From NCBI GenBank assembly GCA_029202385.1, contig CP119314.1:1924501-1988500 (forward strand): a stretch of 64,000 bases of DNA. The letters run 5' to 3'. The translations under genes and the position numbers were made by a program. This document shows positions 33,744 through 43,061 of the stretch, piece by piece. Each line of letters starts with the position of its first letter. The stretch's first letter is position 1. Below the pieces are notes generated by a model. That model did no database searches and was not told where the DNA came from. It worked only from the letters and a program-made list of their open reading frames with translations. Source of the DNA: Candidatus Sphingomonas phytovorans. Its GTDB lineage: Bacteria; Pseudomonadota; Alphaproteobacteria; Sphingomonadales; Sphingomonadaceae.

Positions 33744-34688
33744 GTGGGGGCAGTGCGGGATCGGCATATCGTGGAACTGGCGTGGCTTGAGGATTTCGTG
33801 GCGCTTGCTGAAAGCGGCAGCTTCTCCCGCGCCGCCGAAGCGCGCGGCATCGCGCAGCCCGCCTTCGGTCGCCGGATCCGGGCGTTGGAGAGTTGGGTCG
33901 GTGTAGCCCTATTCATCCGGTCGTCCAGCGGTGCGACGCTGACGCCGGCCGGCGTTCAATTCAACCAAGGCACGGCCGGGCTGATCGAAACGATCGAGCT
34001 TTTGCGCCGCGATGCGCGGGATGCGGCGGAATCCAGCGATAGCGACGCGGCCACGCTCCGTTTCGCCGCGACACACGCGCTCGCCTTCACCTTCTTTCCC
34101 GGCTGGATCCGCCAGGTCGAGCAACGTGGCCCGATCGGCCCCATGCGACTGTTCTCCGATACCATGGCTGGGTGCGAGGACTTGATGTTGCAGGGCCAGG
34201 CGCAATTCCTGCTCTGTCATCGCCACGCACTGGCAGCGAGCAGGTTCGAACCCAGCCGTTTCAGATCGATCGCCGTGGGAATGGACTCGCTCGTACCACT
34301 GACCGCGCCGGACGCGGCCGGAGCCCGGCGCTGGTCGCTCGATCAGATGAGCGTCCCCCTGCCCCTGCTGTCCTACACCGAAGAATCCGGGCTCGGCCGG
34401 ATCTTTGCGGCGCATCATATCGCAGACCGGATACCGGCGCTTGAGAGCGTGTTCTCCGCCCAACTCGCGGCGACACTGCTTGGCAAGGTGCGCGAGGGTG
34501 TTGGCATCGCCTGGCTGCCGGCGGGACTTGCCGCAAAGGACATGGCGGCCGGCACACTGGTGCGCGCGGGAGGACCCGAGTGGGACGTCCCGATCGAAAT
34601 CGGCCTGTTTCGCCCTCTTGCGCCGCAAAGTGCGGCGGCGGAACGCTTCTGGGCCAGCCTCACCTCCCTCCCCGCAGGGCCAGCATGA
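33744..34688 (+). CDS. LysR-family regulator
   Basis: A 314-aa LTTR, divergent from the GH43 gene. Helix-turn-helix: LAWLEDFVALAESGSFSRAA and GIAQPAFGRRIRALES. The effector domain follows from about residue 95. Starts are all GTG (33744, 33753 or 33771). The first overlaps an inverted repeat CCCAC-N5-GTGGG (33734-33748), which may be its own operator, so the true start may be 33753 or 33771. Position suggests control of the GH43 gene. Confidence 0.88.
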   Translation: MGAVRDRHIVELAWLEDFVALAESGSFSRAAEARGIAQPAFGRRIRALESWVGVALFIRSSSGATLTPAGVQFNQGTAGLIETIELLRRDARDAAESSDSDAATLRFAATHALAFTFFPGWIRQVEQRGPIGPMRLFSDTMAGCEDLMLQGQAQFLLCHRHALAASRFEPSRFRSIAVGMDSLVPLTAPDAAGARRWSLDQMSVPLPLLSYTEESGLGRIFAAHHIADRIPALESVFSAQLAATLLGKVREGVGIAWLPAGLAAKDMAAGTLVRAGGPEWDVPIEIGLFRPLAPQSAAAERFWASLTSLPAGPA

Positions 34689-34746
34689 CGGGTCCCGTGA
34701 TCCGGGAGAGCATCGGACCTGCAAAGCCAACCGCCTTACGCCGGGG

Positions 34747-37700
34747 CTATCTGGCAGGAAACGCAACGACATTGTTCAACAAGGTCGTCTCCGGCGCATT
34801 GCCCGCCAGCGCGACCCGAACCCGCACCGCGCCTGCCGGCACAATGAGCTTCACCTTTGCCGTCTTCGACTGAAGATCGAGCGGCGCCGCCAGCGGCGGC
34901 ACCGAGGCGGTCACGAGCACCCGACCCGCAGCGTCTTCCAGCGACAGCGTTCCGCCGGGCGCATCGATCGCGCCGAGACTGTGAACCGTGACGGTCACCA
35001 CGCGCTTCGTCACCGCAATATCGTCGACGCCAATCCCAAGATCCGCCCGCTGATCCGTCGGCACGCCCGGCGCGACCAGCGCGAACTCGAACACATTCTC
35101 CCCTGGCGCGAAAACCAACGGGATCGACGCGCTACGTTCAAGCGTGATCTCGCTAGTGCCGGAAGACCCCGTCATTTTCCACCGCCCCGCGGTCACGTTC
35201 CATGCCGTCATGTCCGCCCTTTGCGGCCTGCCGCTGGTGTTCCAGGCGATCACCTTGAACGTGCCCATGGTCGCGCCGGGCACCAGAATGGCCACCTGCT
35301 CCGCCGCGCCCGCCTCGGCGAACCGCCAGCTTACGCTGTTGCCCGGCCAAGTCTGGTTCCGGCGCAGGGCGATCCCGCCCAGCCGTTCGCGCTGCAGAAT
35401 CTCGTTGGGCTGATCGACCCGGTCGGACCACCAATGCCCTTCGGTGTACATATATCGATGCTGCGCCTTGTCGGCGATCGCATCGGCGTGCAGCGCGTCG
35501 AGCCATTTGGTGTCGCCGGTCGCGTTCCATGCCGCATAGCGTTCGAATGCGCCGCCGCCCGTCGCCTTCGCGATCAGGGCCGCCCCCCAATCCTTTCGAC
35601 GATCGAGTGCATCGACCGCATTCTCGTTGATATCGGCGAGGGACGCAGGCCCGCTCTTCGCCGTGCGCCCCAGCACCGGGCAGAGATATTTCTCGTCGCC
35701 GGTGAAGCGCCACGCCGCCCAGGCCGATTGAAGCGGCGTCGACACGCCTCCGCCATCGCCCGCCCGCTCCGCGTCGGTACGCCAGTTGATTTCGTTCGGG
35801 TATGTCCAGTTCCCGTCCTTGTCCTGGCGGCCATGTGCCATCCAGCCGTCCATCGTACCGGTCACAAGTCCGCGAGCAGCTGGGTTCCCGTTATAGAGGC
35901 CGATCAGGATCGGCGCGTGCATCACCGTAAAGCTGTAGGGCTTCTGCCATTCCCACGGTCCCTCGCGGTACATCTTCGTGCCGCCGTACCAGTTGCTGGC
36001 GAAATGCAAGTGACCGGCTGAATTCTTCTGAACCACACCGGACAGCGCGCGAGCAGTCGCCATCAGCCGCTCGACCGCCTTGGGCTCGCCCCAATTGAGG
36101 TAAAGCCGTTCAGCGTCGCTGTTGAGCCCTTCCTCATAGGCATGCAGTTCGTCGGTGGTGATCGTGCCGAGCCCATTGGTGATCATGCGGTTGGCATATG
36201 CAGCGTCGGACAGCGCACGGACCGATGCGTTGATCTTGTCCGGTTCCACCCCCATCAGCGCGAGGCCCGGCCATTGCTGCACCAGATCGGTATCGTCTGA
36301 GATGCCGCCACCGAAATCGCCATAGGGCACCTGTCGGTTGTCGATCCACCAGGTCACGAACTGGCGGACCAGCTTTAGATCCTCGAGCTGCCGGAACGCC
36401 CAGAGCGGTACGCCGGCCGGCGCCTGGGGCTGGGTAAAGGCCGGAAAATTATGCTCGCCATAGCTGATGTCGGCCCAATAGCGCCGAGCCTCGGCGTTGT
36501 CGGGGTCGACCCGCAGCAGGTCGGAGACATCGGTATAGAGGCGACGATAGAGCCCGGCGCGCTTGGACGAGGTATGCTCCTCGACCAGGAAACCCCAATT
36601 GTCCTTCACCTGGTTGAACCGGTCGGCGATATGCTCCGGCAGCGCGGCCGCGCGATCCTTGAACACCAGCCGCACTTTCATCCCATCAAGCGACTGCGCC
36701 CCAAAATCGGGCGCGGCGGAGGCCATGGTCAGAAATAGGCTGTCGTCAGTCAGAATACGATCGCGCAGGTCAAGCCAGACGGTCCGTTTCTCCCCCGGCC
36801 GCACCGAGACCGACACGTCGATCATGTCGCGGCCTGGCCAGATCGGGTCCTTCACCCGGATATTGAGCGGGATCAGCCCGTCCGCACCGGGGGTCGCCTT
36901 CAGCCCCGGGATATCGAGCGCGATGCCGTCGAGCCCGTCATGCATATTCTCCCAGCCATAGTTCCATGAGCGTGCGGAGGGGCGCCCGGGAAACGCATCG
37001 CCAAAGCCCGACGGGACCAGGATATGGACGATCGGCGCGCTACCCTCGACATGTACGGCCGCGGTCGTGGCAGCCGCGTTGCCGGCACCCGCCGCGGCAC
37101 GCGCACCGGCGGGCAGCGCCACCACCGTCGTGCGTTCGTCCGGGGCATAGCGACCGGCGATATAGTCGTTAAGCGCGGAGAGCGCGGCAAAGGCCGGCGC
37201 GGCATTGGCCTGCACGGTGTAACTCAGCGTGAAGCTGCCCTCGGGCTCGGCCGCGTCGGTCACCTCATAGGCCCAGATTTCCTGGATCGGTGTCTCCTGC
37301 GCGGTGTTCGCGAAGCGCAGCTTCCCGCCCGCCCTGCGCCCGAAGCTGTCGATGCTGCGCACCATCCCCTGCGGGCGCCGTCCCAGCGTGGCGTACGACG
37401 CACCGTCCTCCGACCAGCTCAGCGAACCATAGGCAGCACCCCGGATCTCGACCCGGTTGAAGTGCACGCCCGCCGGCACCGTCAGATCATAAGTCTTGCC
37501 GCCCTCGACATAGGTGTTCCAGTCAGGCAGCTGGAAATAATCGTTGCGTCCGGGCAGGCGCGAGCGGTTGTACACGCCCGGCCAGGTCGTCTCCGCAATC
37601 CCGTCGATCCCCTTCCAGTTCCACTGCTTCAGATCCCTCGCATCGGCAAACTCGACCTTGCGGATGCTGGTGGTATTGCTCGTCAGCGCGGGCGGCGATG

Positions 37701-38517
37701 CAGTATCCCAGCCGAAGCGATGGAGCCAGGCGACGCGCCGCGCTGCTTCGGTGCCGGCAGGGGCTGCGGCCGGCTCGCGATTGTCGGCCAGTGCCGCGAC
37801 ATCGGCGGCGGCGAGCATATGATCATAGACGCGGATTTCATCGACGTCGCTGCCACGCATGAAGTGGTAGCGGCTCTGCACCTGATGCGGCGAGATGATC
37901 CGCCCGGCCAGGCCGAACTGATCGAGACCGGAATCGAGATCGGCCTTGCCGTCCTTGCGTGCCACTTCCTTGCCGTCGACGAACAGCCGAACGCCGACAC
38001 CCTCGTCCCACGAAAAGGCAATATGCTTCCACTGGTCCGCGGCGGGCAACTGGTCGATCCGGAACGACACGCGACTCCGCGCGAGATTGGCATCGGTAAC
38101 GAAGGCATCGAAGCCGTGACCGTTCCAGTCGATGCGCAGGAACGCCATGTCCCAGCTCGAATGATCGGCGAATCCAACGCGGAAGATCGCAAACGGGGCC
38201 TCACCCACCGGCGTGCGCGGCCGCCAGAAGAAGGAAAGCGTGCCGCGCTGGGCATAGATATTACCCGGCGCGCGCCAGGCCACATAGCCATCGTCTTCCC
38301 ACCGGATCGCCCCGCCCGACTTGCCGCCGGGCACGATCGCGACATTGCTCTGGAAATTGGGTTCAGCCTCGCCCCCGGCGCGCTCGGCGATCAGGCTCTG
38401 GTCGGCGGAGACGCGGAACAGCAAGCCGGCAGGATCGGGCGCTGACCGGGCATGGGCGCTGCTGGCGGCCAGTGCGATCCCCAACGCGATCCAGGACGTG
38501 CGAAGGGCCAATGTCAC
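34747..38517 (-). CDS. Large secreted LamG-domain protein, putative polysaccharide-active enzyme
   Basis: A 1256-aa exported protein (signal peptide ending near AHA, residue 23). Residues 85-235 look like a LamG/concanavalin-type jelly roll (GTLSFFWRPR, KHIAFSWDEG, LFVDGKEVARKD). After beta-rich linkers, residues 640-1090 are helix- and Trp-rich with clustered acidic motifs (YGDFGGGISDDTDLVQQWPG near 735-755, and EGHWWSDRVDQPNEI), resembling an (alpha/alpha)-toroid catalytic domain. A C-terminal beta-sandwich follows. The GTG at 38517 follows AGGGAGAG, with a LacI operator 64 bp upstream. I do not recognise a CAZy family; a lyase or hydrolase of uronic-acid polysaccharide is plausible. Confidence 0.8.
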   Translation of the reverse strand: MTLALRTSWIALGIALAASSAHARSAPDPAGLLFRVSADQSLIAERAGGEAEPNFQSNVAIVPGGKSGGAIRWEDDGYVAWRAPGNIYAQRGTLSFFWRPRTPVGEAPFAIFRVGFADHSSWDMAFLRIDWNGHGFDAFVTDANLARSRVSFRIDQLPAADQWKHIAFSWDEGVGVRLFVDGKEVARKDGKADLDSGLDQFGLAGRIISPHQVQSRYHFMRGSDVDEIRVYDHMLAAADVAALADNREPAAAPAGTEAARRVAWLHRFGWDTASPPALTSNTTSIRKVEFADARDLKQWNWKGIDGIAETTWPGVYNRSRLPGRNDYFQLPDWNTYVEGGKTYDLTVPAGVHFNRVEIRGAAYGSLSWSEDGASYATLGRRPQGMVRSIDSFGRRAGGKLRFANTAQETPIQEIWAYEVTDAAEPEGSFTLSYTVQANAAPAFAALSALNDYIAGRYAPDERTTVVALPAGARAAAGAGNAAATTAAVHVEGSAPIVHILVPSGFGDAFPGRPSARSWNYGWENMHDGLDGIALDIPGLKATPGADGLIPLNIRVKDPIWPGRDMIDVSVSVRPGEKRTVWLDLRDRILTDDSLFLTMASAAPDFGAQSLDGMKVRLVFKDRAAALPEHIADRFNQVKDNWGFLVEEHTSSKRAGLYRRLYTDVSDLLRVDPDNAEARRYWADISYGEHNFPAFTQPQAPAGVPLWAFRQLEDLKLVRQFVTWWIDNRQVPYGDFGGGISDDTDLVQQWPGLALMGVEPDKINASVRALSDAAYANRMITNGLGTITTDELHAYEEGLNSDAERLYLNWGEPKAVERLMATARALSGVVQKNSAGHLHFASNWYGGTKMYREGPWEWQKPYSFTVMHAPILIGLYNGNPAARGLVTGTMDGWMAHGRQDKDGNWTYPNEINWRTDAERAGDGGGVSTPLQSAWAAWRFTGDEKYLCPVLGRTAKSGPASLADINENAVDALDRRKDWGAALIAKATGGGAFERYAAWNATGDTKWLDALHADAIADKAQHRYMYTEGHWWSDRVDQPNEILQRERLGGIALRRNQTWPGNSVSWRFAEAGAAEQVAILVPGATMGTFKVIAWNTSGRPQRADMTAWNVTAGRWKMTGSSGTSEITLERSASIPLVFAPGENVFEFALVAPGVPTDQRADLGIGVDDIAVTKRVVTVTVHSLGAIDAPGGTLSLEDAAGRVLVTASVPPLAAPLDLQSKTAKVKLIVPAGAVRVRVALAGNAPETTLLNNVVAFPAR

Positions 38518-38580
38518 GCGCTCTCTCCCTTACAGGAGACGGTTACATCCCGCCTTCCCTCGCCTGACTATGCCAGTACA

Positions 38581-38594
38581 TGACACCGGTATCA
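38581..38594. promoter_or_regulatory. LacI-type operator, site 4 (1256-aa protein)
   Basis: TGACACCGGTATCA, nearly a perfect 14-bp palindrome (one mismatched pair), 64 bp upstream of the GTG start of the large LamG protein. It is the most symmetric of the four sites. Confidence 0.75.
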
Positions 38595-38642
38595 ATCCAC
38601 GTTTCGGGCTATGTGCTTCGGAGATCGGCCGATACGGGAAAG

Positions 38643-38669
38643 AAGGCGGCGGGCCTTGCCCGCCGCCTT
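38643..38669 (-). terminator. Rho-independent-type hairpin after the TBDR gene
   Basis: A perfect 12-bp stem (AAGGCGGCGGGC/GCCCGCCGCCTT) with a 3-nt loop, 7 bp past the TBDR stop on the minus strand, followed by a short CTTTC tract. Confidence 0.75.
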
Positions 38670-38675
38670 GCGTTC

Positions 38676-41258
38676 TCAGAACTTCGCGCCCGCCCTCACG
38701 CCGATCGTGCGCGGCGTGACCGGAACGATATAAGGCCGCTGCGAGCAACTTCCGCATTCCTGGAACCGCGAAAGCTGGCCGCGCTCGTCGAAGGCGTTCT
38801 GCACGAAGAACTCGAGCGAATAGCTGCCCAGATCCGTACCGATCGCGAAATTGGCGATGGTATAGGCCGGCAGGCGCCCCTGCAGCGCGGCCGGGTTGAC
38901 CACTGCCCCTGTCCCGGTCTGAATGACCGCGGTGCGGATATCCGATGCCGCCGAACTCTGATGCGCCACGATACCCTGGATATAGGGTTTTATCGAACCG
39001 AGGTCGAAGGTGTAGCGCGCCGTGGCATTAACCTTGACGCGCGGCGTGACCGGCAGCCTCGTACCCGCCGGAGCCGAGATGAGGTTGGCCTCGCCCCCCG
39101 GCCCCGGCAGGGTGCAGGAGAAGCTCGGGTCGTCGAACAGGCACAGATTCTTCCTGGTCTTCGCGTCGGTGTACGACCCCGCCGCGGTCAGCACGAGCGC
39201 GCCGAGATTGAGATTGGCATCCATCTCGATACCGCGAATCCGCGCATCCGGGCCGTTGTGGATTTCGGTGAAGCTGTTCTGGCCAAGGAAGGAGAACTGG
39301 AACTTCTTCCATTCCTGCTGATAGATGGCACCGTTGAAACGAAGCTTGCCGCCGGCAAGCGTGGTCTTCCAGCCGATCTCGTAATTGGTCAGATAATCCG
39401 CTGCATAAGGCGGGATAGTACCGCGCCGATTGATGCCGCCCGGCCGGAAACCGCGCGACCATGTGGCATAGAGCAGCACATCCTGAACGGGTTTCCATGT
39501 GAGGTTCAGCTTGTGCGTGAACCCCTGGCCCTGCGTGTTGACCGGTTGCAGCCCCCGACCGGCCGCGTAGACGGCCAGGTTGGTGCACGGGCTGCCCGCG
39601 ACCGCCGGCGGAAGCAGGGTGAGCGAGCTGCTATAGGTATCGGTATCGCGATCATAGAGCCGCTGGCCCGAGGTCGTGAAACATTGCGCGACGCCGGTGC
39701 GGTTGCTGCCGGCGGCGTTGGGCGGCGAATCCGAGAAACCGTTGCCCGGATTGCGTCCGAAGCCGAAGAAACCGATCAGCGAATTATCATAGATGAAGGC
39801 GCGACCGCCCGCCGTGAAGGTCAGGTTCGGCAGGATGTCGAAGGCAGCCTCCCCGAACATCGCGTAATCCTTGTCGACGCGGTGCTGCTGAGTGAGCCAC
39901 AAGGTCCCGGGGGAGCCGTTCACCGACAGCTCCGGCGCAAGACCCGGCACCTGGTAATCCTGGTGGATGTCGTTGCTCTGGCGCTGATAGAAGGCGCCGG
40001 CCACCACGCGGAACCGCTCACCCTGCGGCGAGGCGACGCGGAACTCCTGGCTCATCTTCTTGAAGTGATCGCTGCCGAGCACGTTCTGGCGCGGGTCGAT
40101 CGTCGCACCGGCAGCATTCTTGAAGTAGAAATAGTTGCTGATGCCGCCGACCGACGCATAGAGATGGTCATATTGCTCGGCATAATCGGTATAGTCGGTC
40201 GAGGAAAAATCCTTCCGGTCGAGATAGGCACCGGCATAGGTGAGATCCCAATTGCCGAGCTTGCCCTCGATCGTCAGCGCCGCCTGGATGAAGCGGTCCC
40301 GCCGATATTCGGGATAGAAATGCTGGACCTTGAGGTCACCGACCCGGGGATCATAGCCGTAGCTGCCGTGCGAGCGGGTATCCTGATAGATCGCCGCAGG
40401 CGTGATCGTCCAGTTGTCGTCCAGGTCGATCTTCAGCGCGGCGCGGCCACCCCAGATCTCCGTGTCGTTATAGTCCTTCTTCACGAATTTGGCGTTGTTG
40501 ACCGAGATGCCGCCATTCGTTGCCGTGCATCCGAGCGGATTGGTTTCGGGCAGGAAGCTGCGGCAGCCGGGCACGTTGTCGATATAGCCGGCGTCCTTCT
40601 GGTAGAAGCCGACCGCGCGGAACGCGATGTCCTGCGAGATGGGCACGTTGATCATGCCCTCCAGCTTGCCGCCCACGCCACCCTTGTTGACGCTGTTCAC
40701 CTCTCCGTCGACTCGGCCGTACAAACCGCTCGTATCGGGCTTGTTCGTGATGATGCGGACCGTACCCGCCTCGGACGATGCGCCGTACAGCGTGCCCTGT
40801 GGGCCGGCGAGACTCTCGATGCGGGCGATGTCGTAGACATGGACGTCAAGGTTGCCGCCGATCGTGGTGACGGGCTGCTCATCGAGATAGACGCCGACCG
40901 ACGGCAGCGACCCCGAATGGTTGCCGTCGCCGCCCGACGCGACGCCGCGCATATAGACGACATTGGTGCCGGGCGTGCCACCCAGCGCCTGGAAGGATAC
41001 CGACGGCAGCAACTGGGAATATTCGGCGAAGTTGGTGATGTTCAGCTGGTCGAGCTTCTTCGTGCCGATCGCCTGGATGCTGATCGGCACGTTCTGGATA
41101 TTCTCCTCGCGCTTCTGCGCGGTGACGATGATGTCGTCCTGCCCGCTGGGAGCAGCCTCTTGGGTGTCGGCGGACGTCGATTGTGCGAACGCCGGGGGTG
41201 CCAGGCTCGTGCAGGCGAGCAGAGCGGTGACGGCGAGTTTACGCTTGGTGACATGCAT
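38676..41258 (-). CDS. TonB-dependent receptor
   Basis: An 860-aa outer-membrane receptor with signal peptide (LAVTALLACTSLAPPAFA). The plug begins DDIIVTAQKREENIQNVPIS, typical of the very large sphingomonad TBDR group used for diverse organic substrates, and contains VYLDEQPVTTIGG and the QGTLYGASSEAGTVRI motif. The barrel ends PRTIGVRAGAKF. It follows the TPR-sulfotransferase gene on the same strand by 114 bp, an association seen often in sphingomonads. It has no recognisable LacI site, so its link to the uronate locus is uncertain. Confidence 0.93.
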   Translation of the reverse strand: MHVTKRKLAVTALLACTSLAPPAFAQSTSADTQEAAPSGQDDIIVTAQKREENIQNVPISIQAIGTKKLDQLNITNFAEYSQLLPSVSFQALGGTPGTNVVYMRGVASGGDGNHSGSLPSVGVYLDEQPVTTIGGNLDVHVYDIARIESLAGPQGTLYGASSEAGTVRIITNKPDTSGLYGRVDGEVNSVNKGGVGGKLEGMINVPISQDIAFRAVGFYQKDAGYIDNVPGCRSFLPETNPLGCTATNGGISVNNAKFVKKDYNDTEIWGGRAALKIDLDDNWTITPAAIYQDTRSHGSYGYDPRVGDLKVQHFYPEYRRDRFIQAALTIEGKLGNWDLTYAGAYLDRKDFSSTDYTDYAEQYDHLYASVGGISNYFYFKNAAGATIDPRQNVLGSDHFKKMSQEFRVASPQGERFRVVAGAFYQRQSNDIHQDYQVPGLAPELSVNGSPGTLWLTQQHRVDKDYAMFGEAAFDILPNLTFTAGGRAFIYDNSLIGFFGFGRNPGNGFSDSPPNAAGSNRTGVAQCFTTSGQRLYDRDTDTYSSSLTLLPPAVAGSPCTNLAVYAAGRGLQPVNTQGQGFTHKLNLTWKPVQDVLLYATWSRGFRPGGINRRGTIPPYAADYLTNYEIGWKTTLAGGKLRFNGAIYQQEWKKFQFSFLGQNSFTEIHNGPDARIRGIEMDANLNLGALVLTAAGSYTDAKTRKNLCLFDDPSFSCTLPGPGGEANLISAPAGTRLPVTPRVKVNATARYTFDLGSIKPYIQGIVAHQSSAASDIRTAVIQTGTGAVVNPAALQGRLPAYTIANFAIGTDLGSYSLEFFVQNAFDERGQLSRFQECGSCSQRPYIVPVTPRTIGVRAGAKF

Positions 41259-41372
41259 CGTGGGCCCCCGATGAAATTATCTGTCGGGATGCTGTTCGCG
41301 GCCGCAACATCCGTCAATCGCAACGGGCGCCTCAAATCATTTCGCGGCCGCATCGTGACAGTTTTGCAACGT

Positions 41373-42989
41373 TCAGACGAAGGCGGGCACGCCCGGATAA
41401 CTGTCCAGCACGTCGCCCAGCGCTGCCTTCAGCGGGTCGAGCCACGGCTCGAACGGTTTCCAGCTTTCGGTGCCTTCGCGAAAGATAGGCCGGCGCACCT
41501 GCTCCGAGCTCGCGGTGCGAACCGCGCGCTCGGTCTTGTGAAAATCGAGGCAGGCCGGGTCGAACTCCAGTCCGCACGCCCCCAGCAACGCCCGCACTTC
41601 AACTTCGGTATCGTCCACCATCCGCTCATAGATCACGCGGTGGACGAGGCCGGGCAGCACCCTGTCGACATGCGCCAGCAGCCGCACATAGTCGCGATAA
41701 TATCGCCCCATGTCCTCAAGCGCGTAGGTGAACGCCTGCCCTCGCGCGAAATGCTGCTTGAAGTTGGAGAAGCAGCAGCCGAGCGGATGGCGCCGCGCAT
41801 CGACGATCTTCGCCCCGGGCAGGATCAAGTGGATGAACGGCAGATGCGCCCAGTTGTTGGGCAGCTTGTCGATGAAGAAAGGGCGGTCGGTGCGCCGCTG
41901 AACGCTCGCCCGGCGCAGATATTCCTCGCCGATCTCACGAAGGCGCGACGGCGCAAGGGCATCCACGCCCTGAGGATAATCAGCGATCTGCCGGGCGAGG
42001 AAGGGAATATCGGGAAGCTCCGACGTCCCCTCGACCAGCGGGTGGCTCGACAGGATCTGCTCGACCAGTGTCGATCCGGCGCGCGGCATGCCCAGGATGA
42101 AGATCGGATCGGACGCGTCGCACCCCTGCCCCGCCCGTGCGGCAAAGAAATCTGGCGTGAAAAGTGCCACGCTCCGGTCGACGAACGCCTCGGTCTCGTC
42201 CGCATCATAGACGATCTTCGTCCGCCGCAGCGCATTGCCCGCCGCATAATGACCGAACGCGGCATCCGCCTCTTTGCGATCCTCGAATGCCTTGCCGAGC
42301 GCGAAATCGAGATGGAAACGGTCCTCGGCCGAAATATCGTCGCGGCCAAGGGCAGACCGCATCGCCGCGATATCGGCTTCGTCGAAGCGAACGGTCTTCA
42401 GGTTCGCGAGACTCCACCACGCCTCGCCCAGTCCGGGCGTCAGCGCGAGCGCCCGGCGATAGGCCGCGACGCCGTCAGCCTGCCGACCGACCGTCTTGAG
42501 CATATGGCCATAGCTCATCCAGACGCGCGGCTGGTGCGGCGTGCCCTTCAGCACAGCTTCGTACAGGTCGATCGCCTCGTCGAAACCGCCAATCCGCCCA
42601 AGCGCCGCCGCCTTCAGATTGGCATGGCCCGGATTGTCCGGCTCATCGTCGAGCACGAGGTCGAGCTGGGCGATCGCCTCGGCCGACCGGTTCTGCCGGT
42701 AAAGCGCGATCGCGAGGTTCGCGCGCGCCGCGGTGAACTCAGGCGACAAGTCGAGCGCGCGGCGCAACAGGGTCTCGGCGTCCTTGTAGCGACCGATCCT
42801 TCCGGCAAGCTCCGCCAGCATGCGGATCGCGGCAACATCGAACGGGTCCTCCTTGAGGTGCGCACGCAGCAGCGGCTCCGCCACCGACAGCGCATTGTCG
42901 TGCAGCGCCAGCGCGGCGTCGATCAGCCGTGGCGGCCAGCGGCTGCTCTCCGGATGCCATGTCGATTGCGAGGGGGGGATGCTTGCCAT
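41373..42989 (-). CDS. TPR-repeat sulfotransferase
   Basis: A 538-aa protein with N-terminal TPR repeats (about residues 30-200: AAIRMLAELAGRIGRYKDAETLLRRAL-type helices) and a C-terminal sulfotransferase domain. The 5'-phosphosulfate loop is PIFILGMPRAGSTLVEQILS near residue 300, and the 3'-phosphate region DARRHPLGCCFSNF follows. Such enzymes transfer sulfate from PAPS, some of them to proteins or polysaccharides. ATG 42989 is preferred over a TTG at 43028. Divergent from the APC permease and upstream of a TBDR. Confidence 0.88.
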   Translation of the reverse strand: MASIPPSQSTWHPESSRWPPRLIDAALALHDNALSVAEPLLRAHLKEDPFDVAAIRMLAELAGRIGRYKDAETLLRRALDLSPEFTAARANLAIALYRQNRSAEAIAQLDLVLDDEPDNPGHANLKAAALGRIGGFDEAIDLYEAVLKGTPHQPRVWMSYGHMLKTVGRQADGVAAYRRALALTPGLGEAWWSLANLKTVRFDEADIAAMRSALGRDDISAEDRFHLDFALGKAFEDRKEADAAFGHYAAGNALRRTKIVYDADETEAFVDRSVALFTPDFFAARAGQGCDASDPIFILGMPRAGSTLVEQILSSHPLVEGTSELPDIPFLARQIADYPQGVDALAPSRLREIGEEYLRRASVQRRTDRPFFIDKLPNNWAHLPFIHLILPGAKIVDARRHPLGCCFSNFKQHFARGQAFTYALEDMGRYYRDYVRLLAHVDRVLPGLVHRVIYERMVDDTEVEVRALLGACGLEFDPACLDFHKTERAVRTASSEQVRRPIFREGTESWKPFEPWLDPLKAALGDVLDSYPGVPAFV

Positions 42990-43061
42990 GTCGTGCCACC
43001 AAGAAACATGGTGCGCGCCGCCGATCAAGCCGTAGAGTGCGCGATAGGGGAGATCGTCCGA

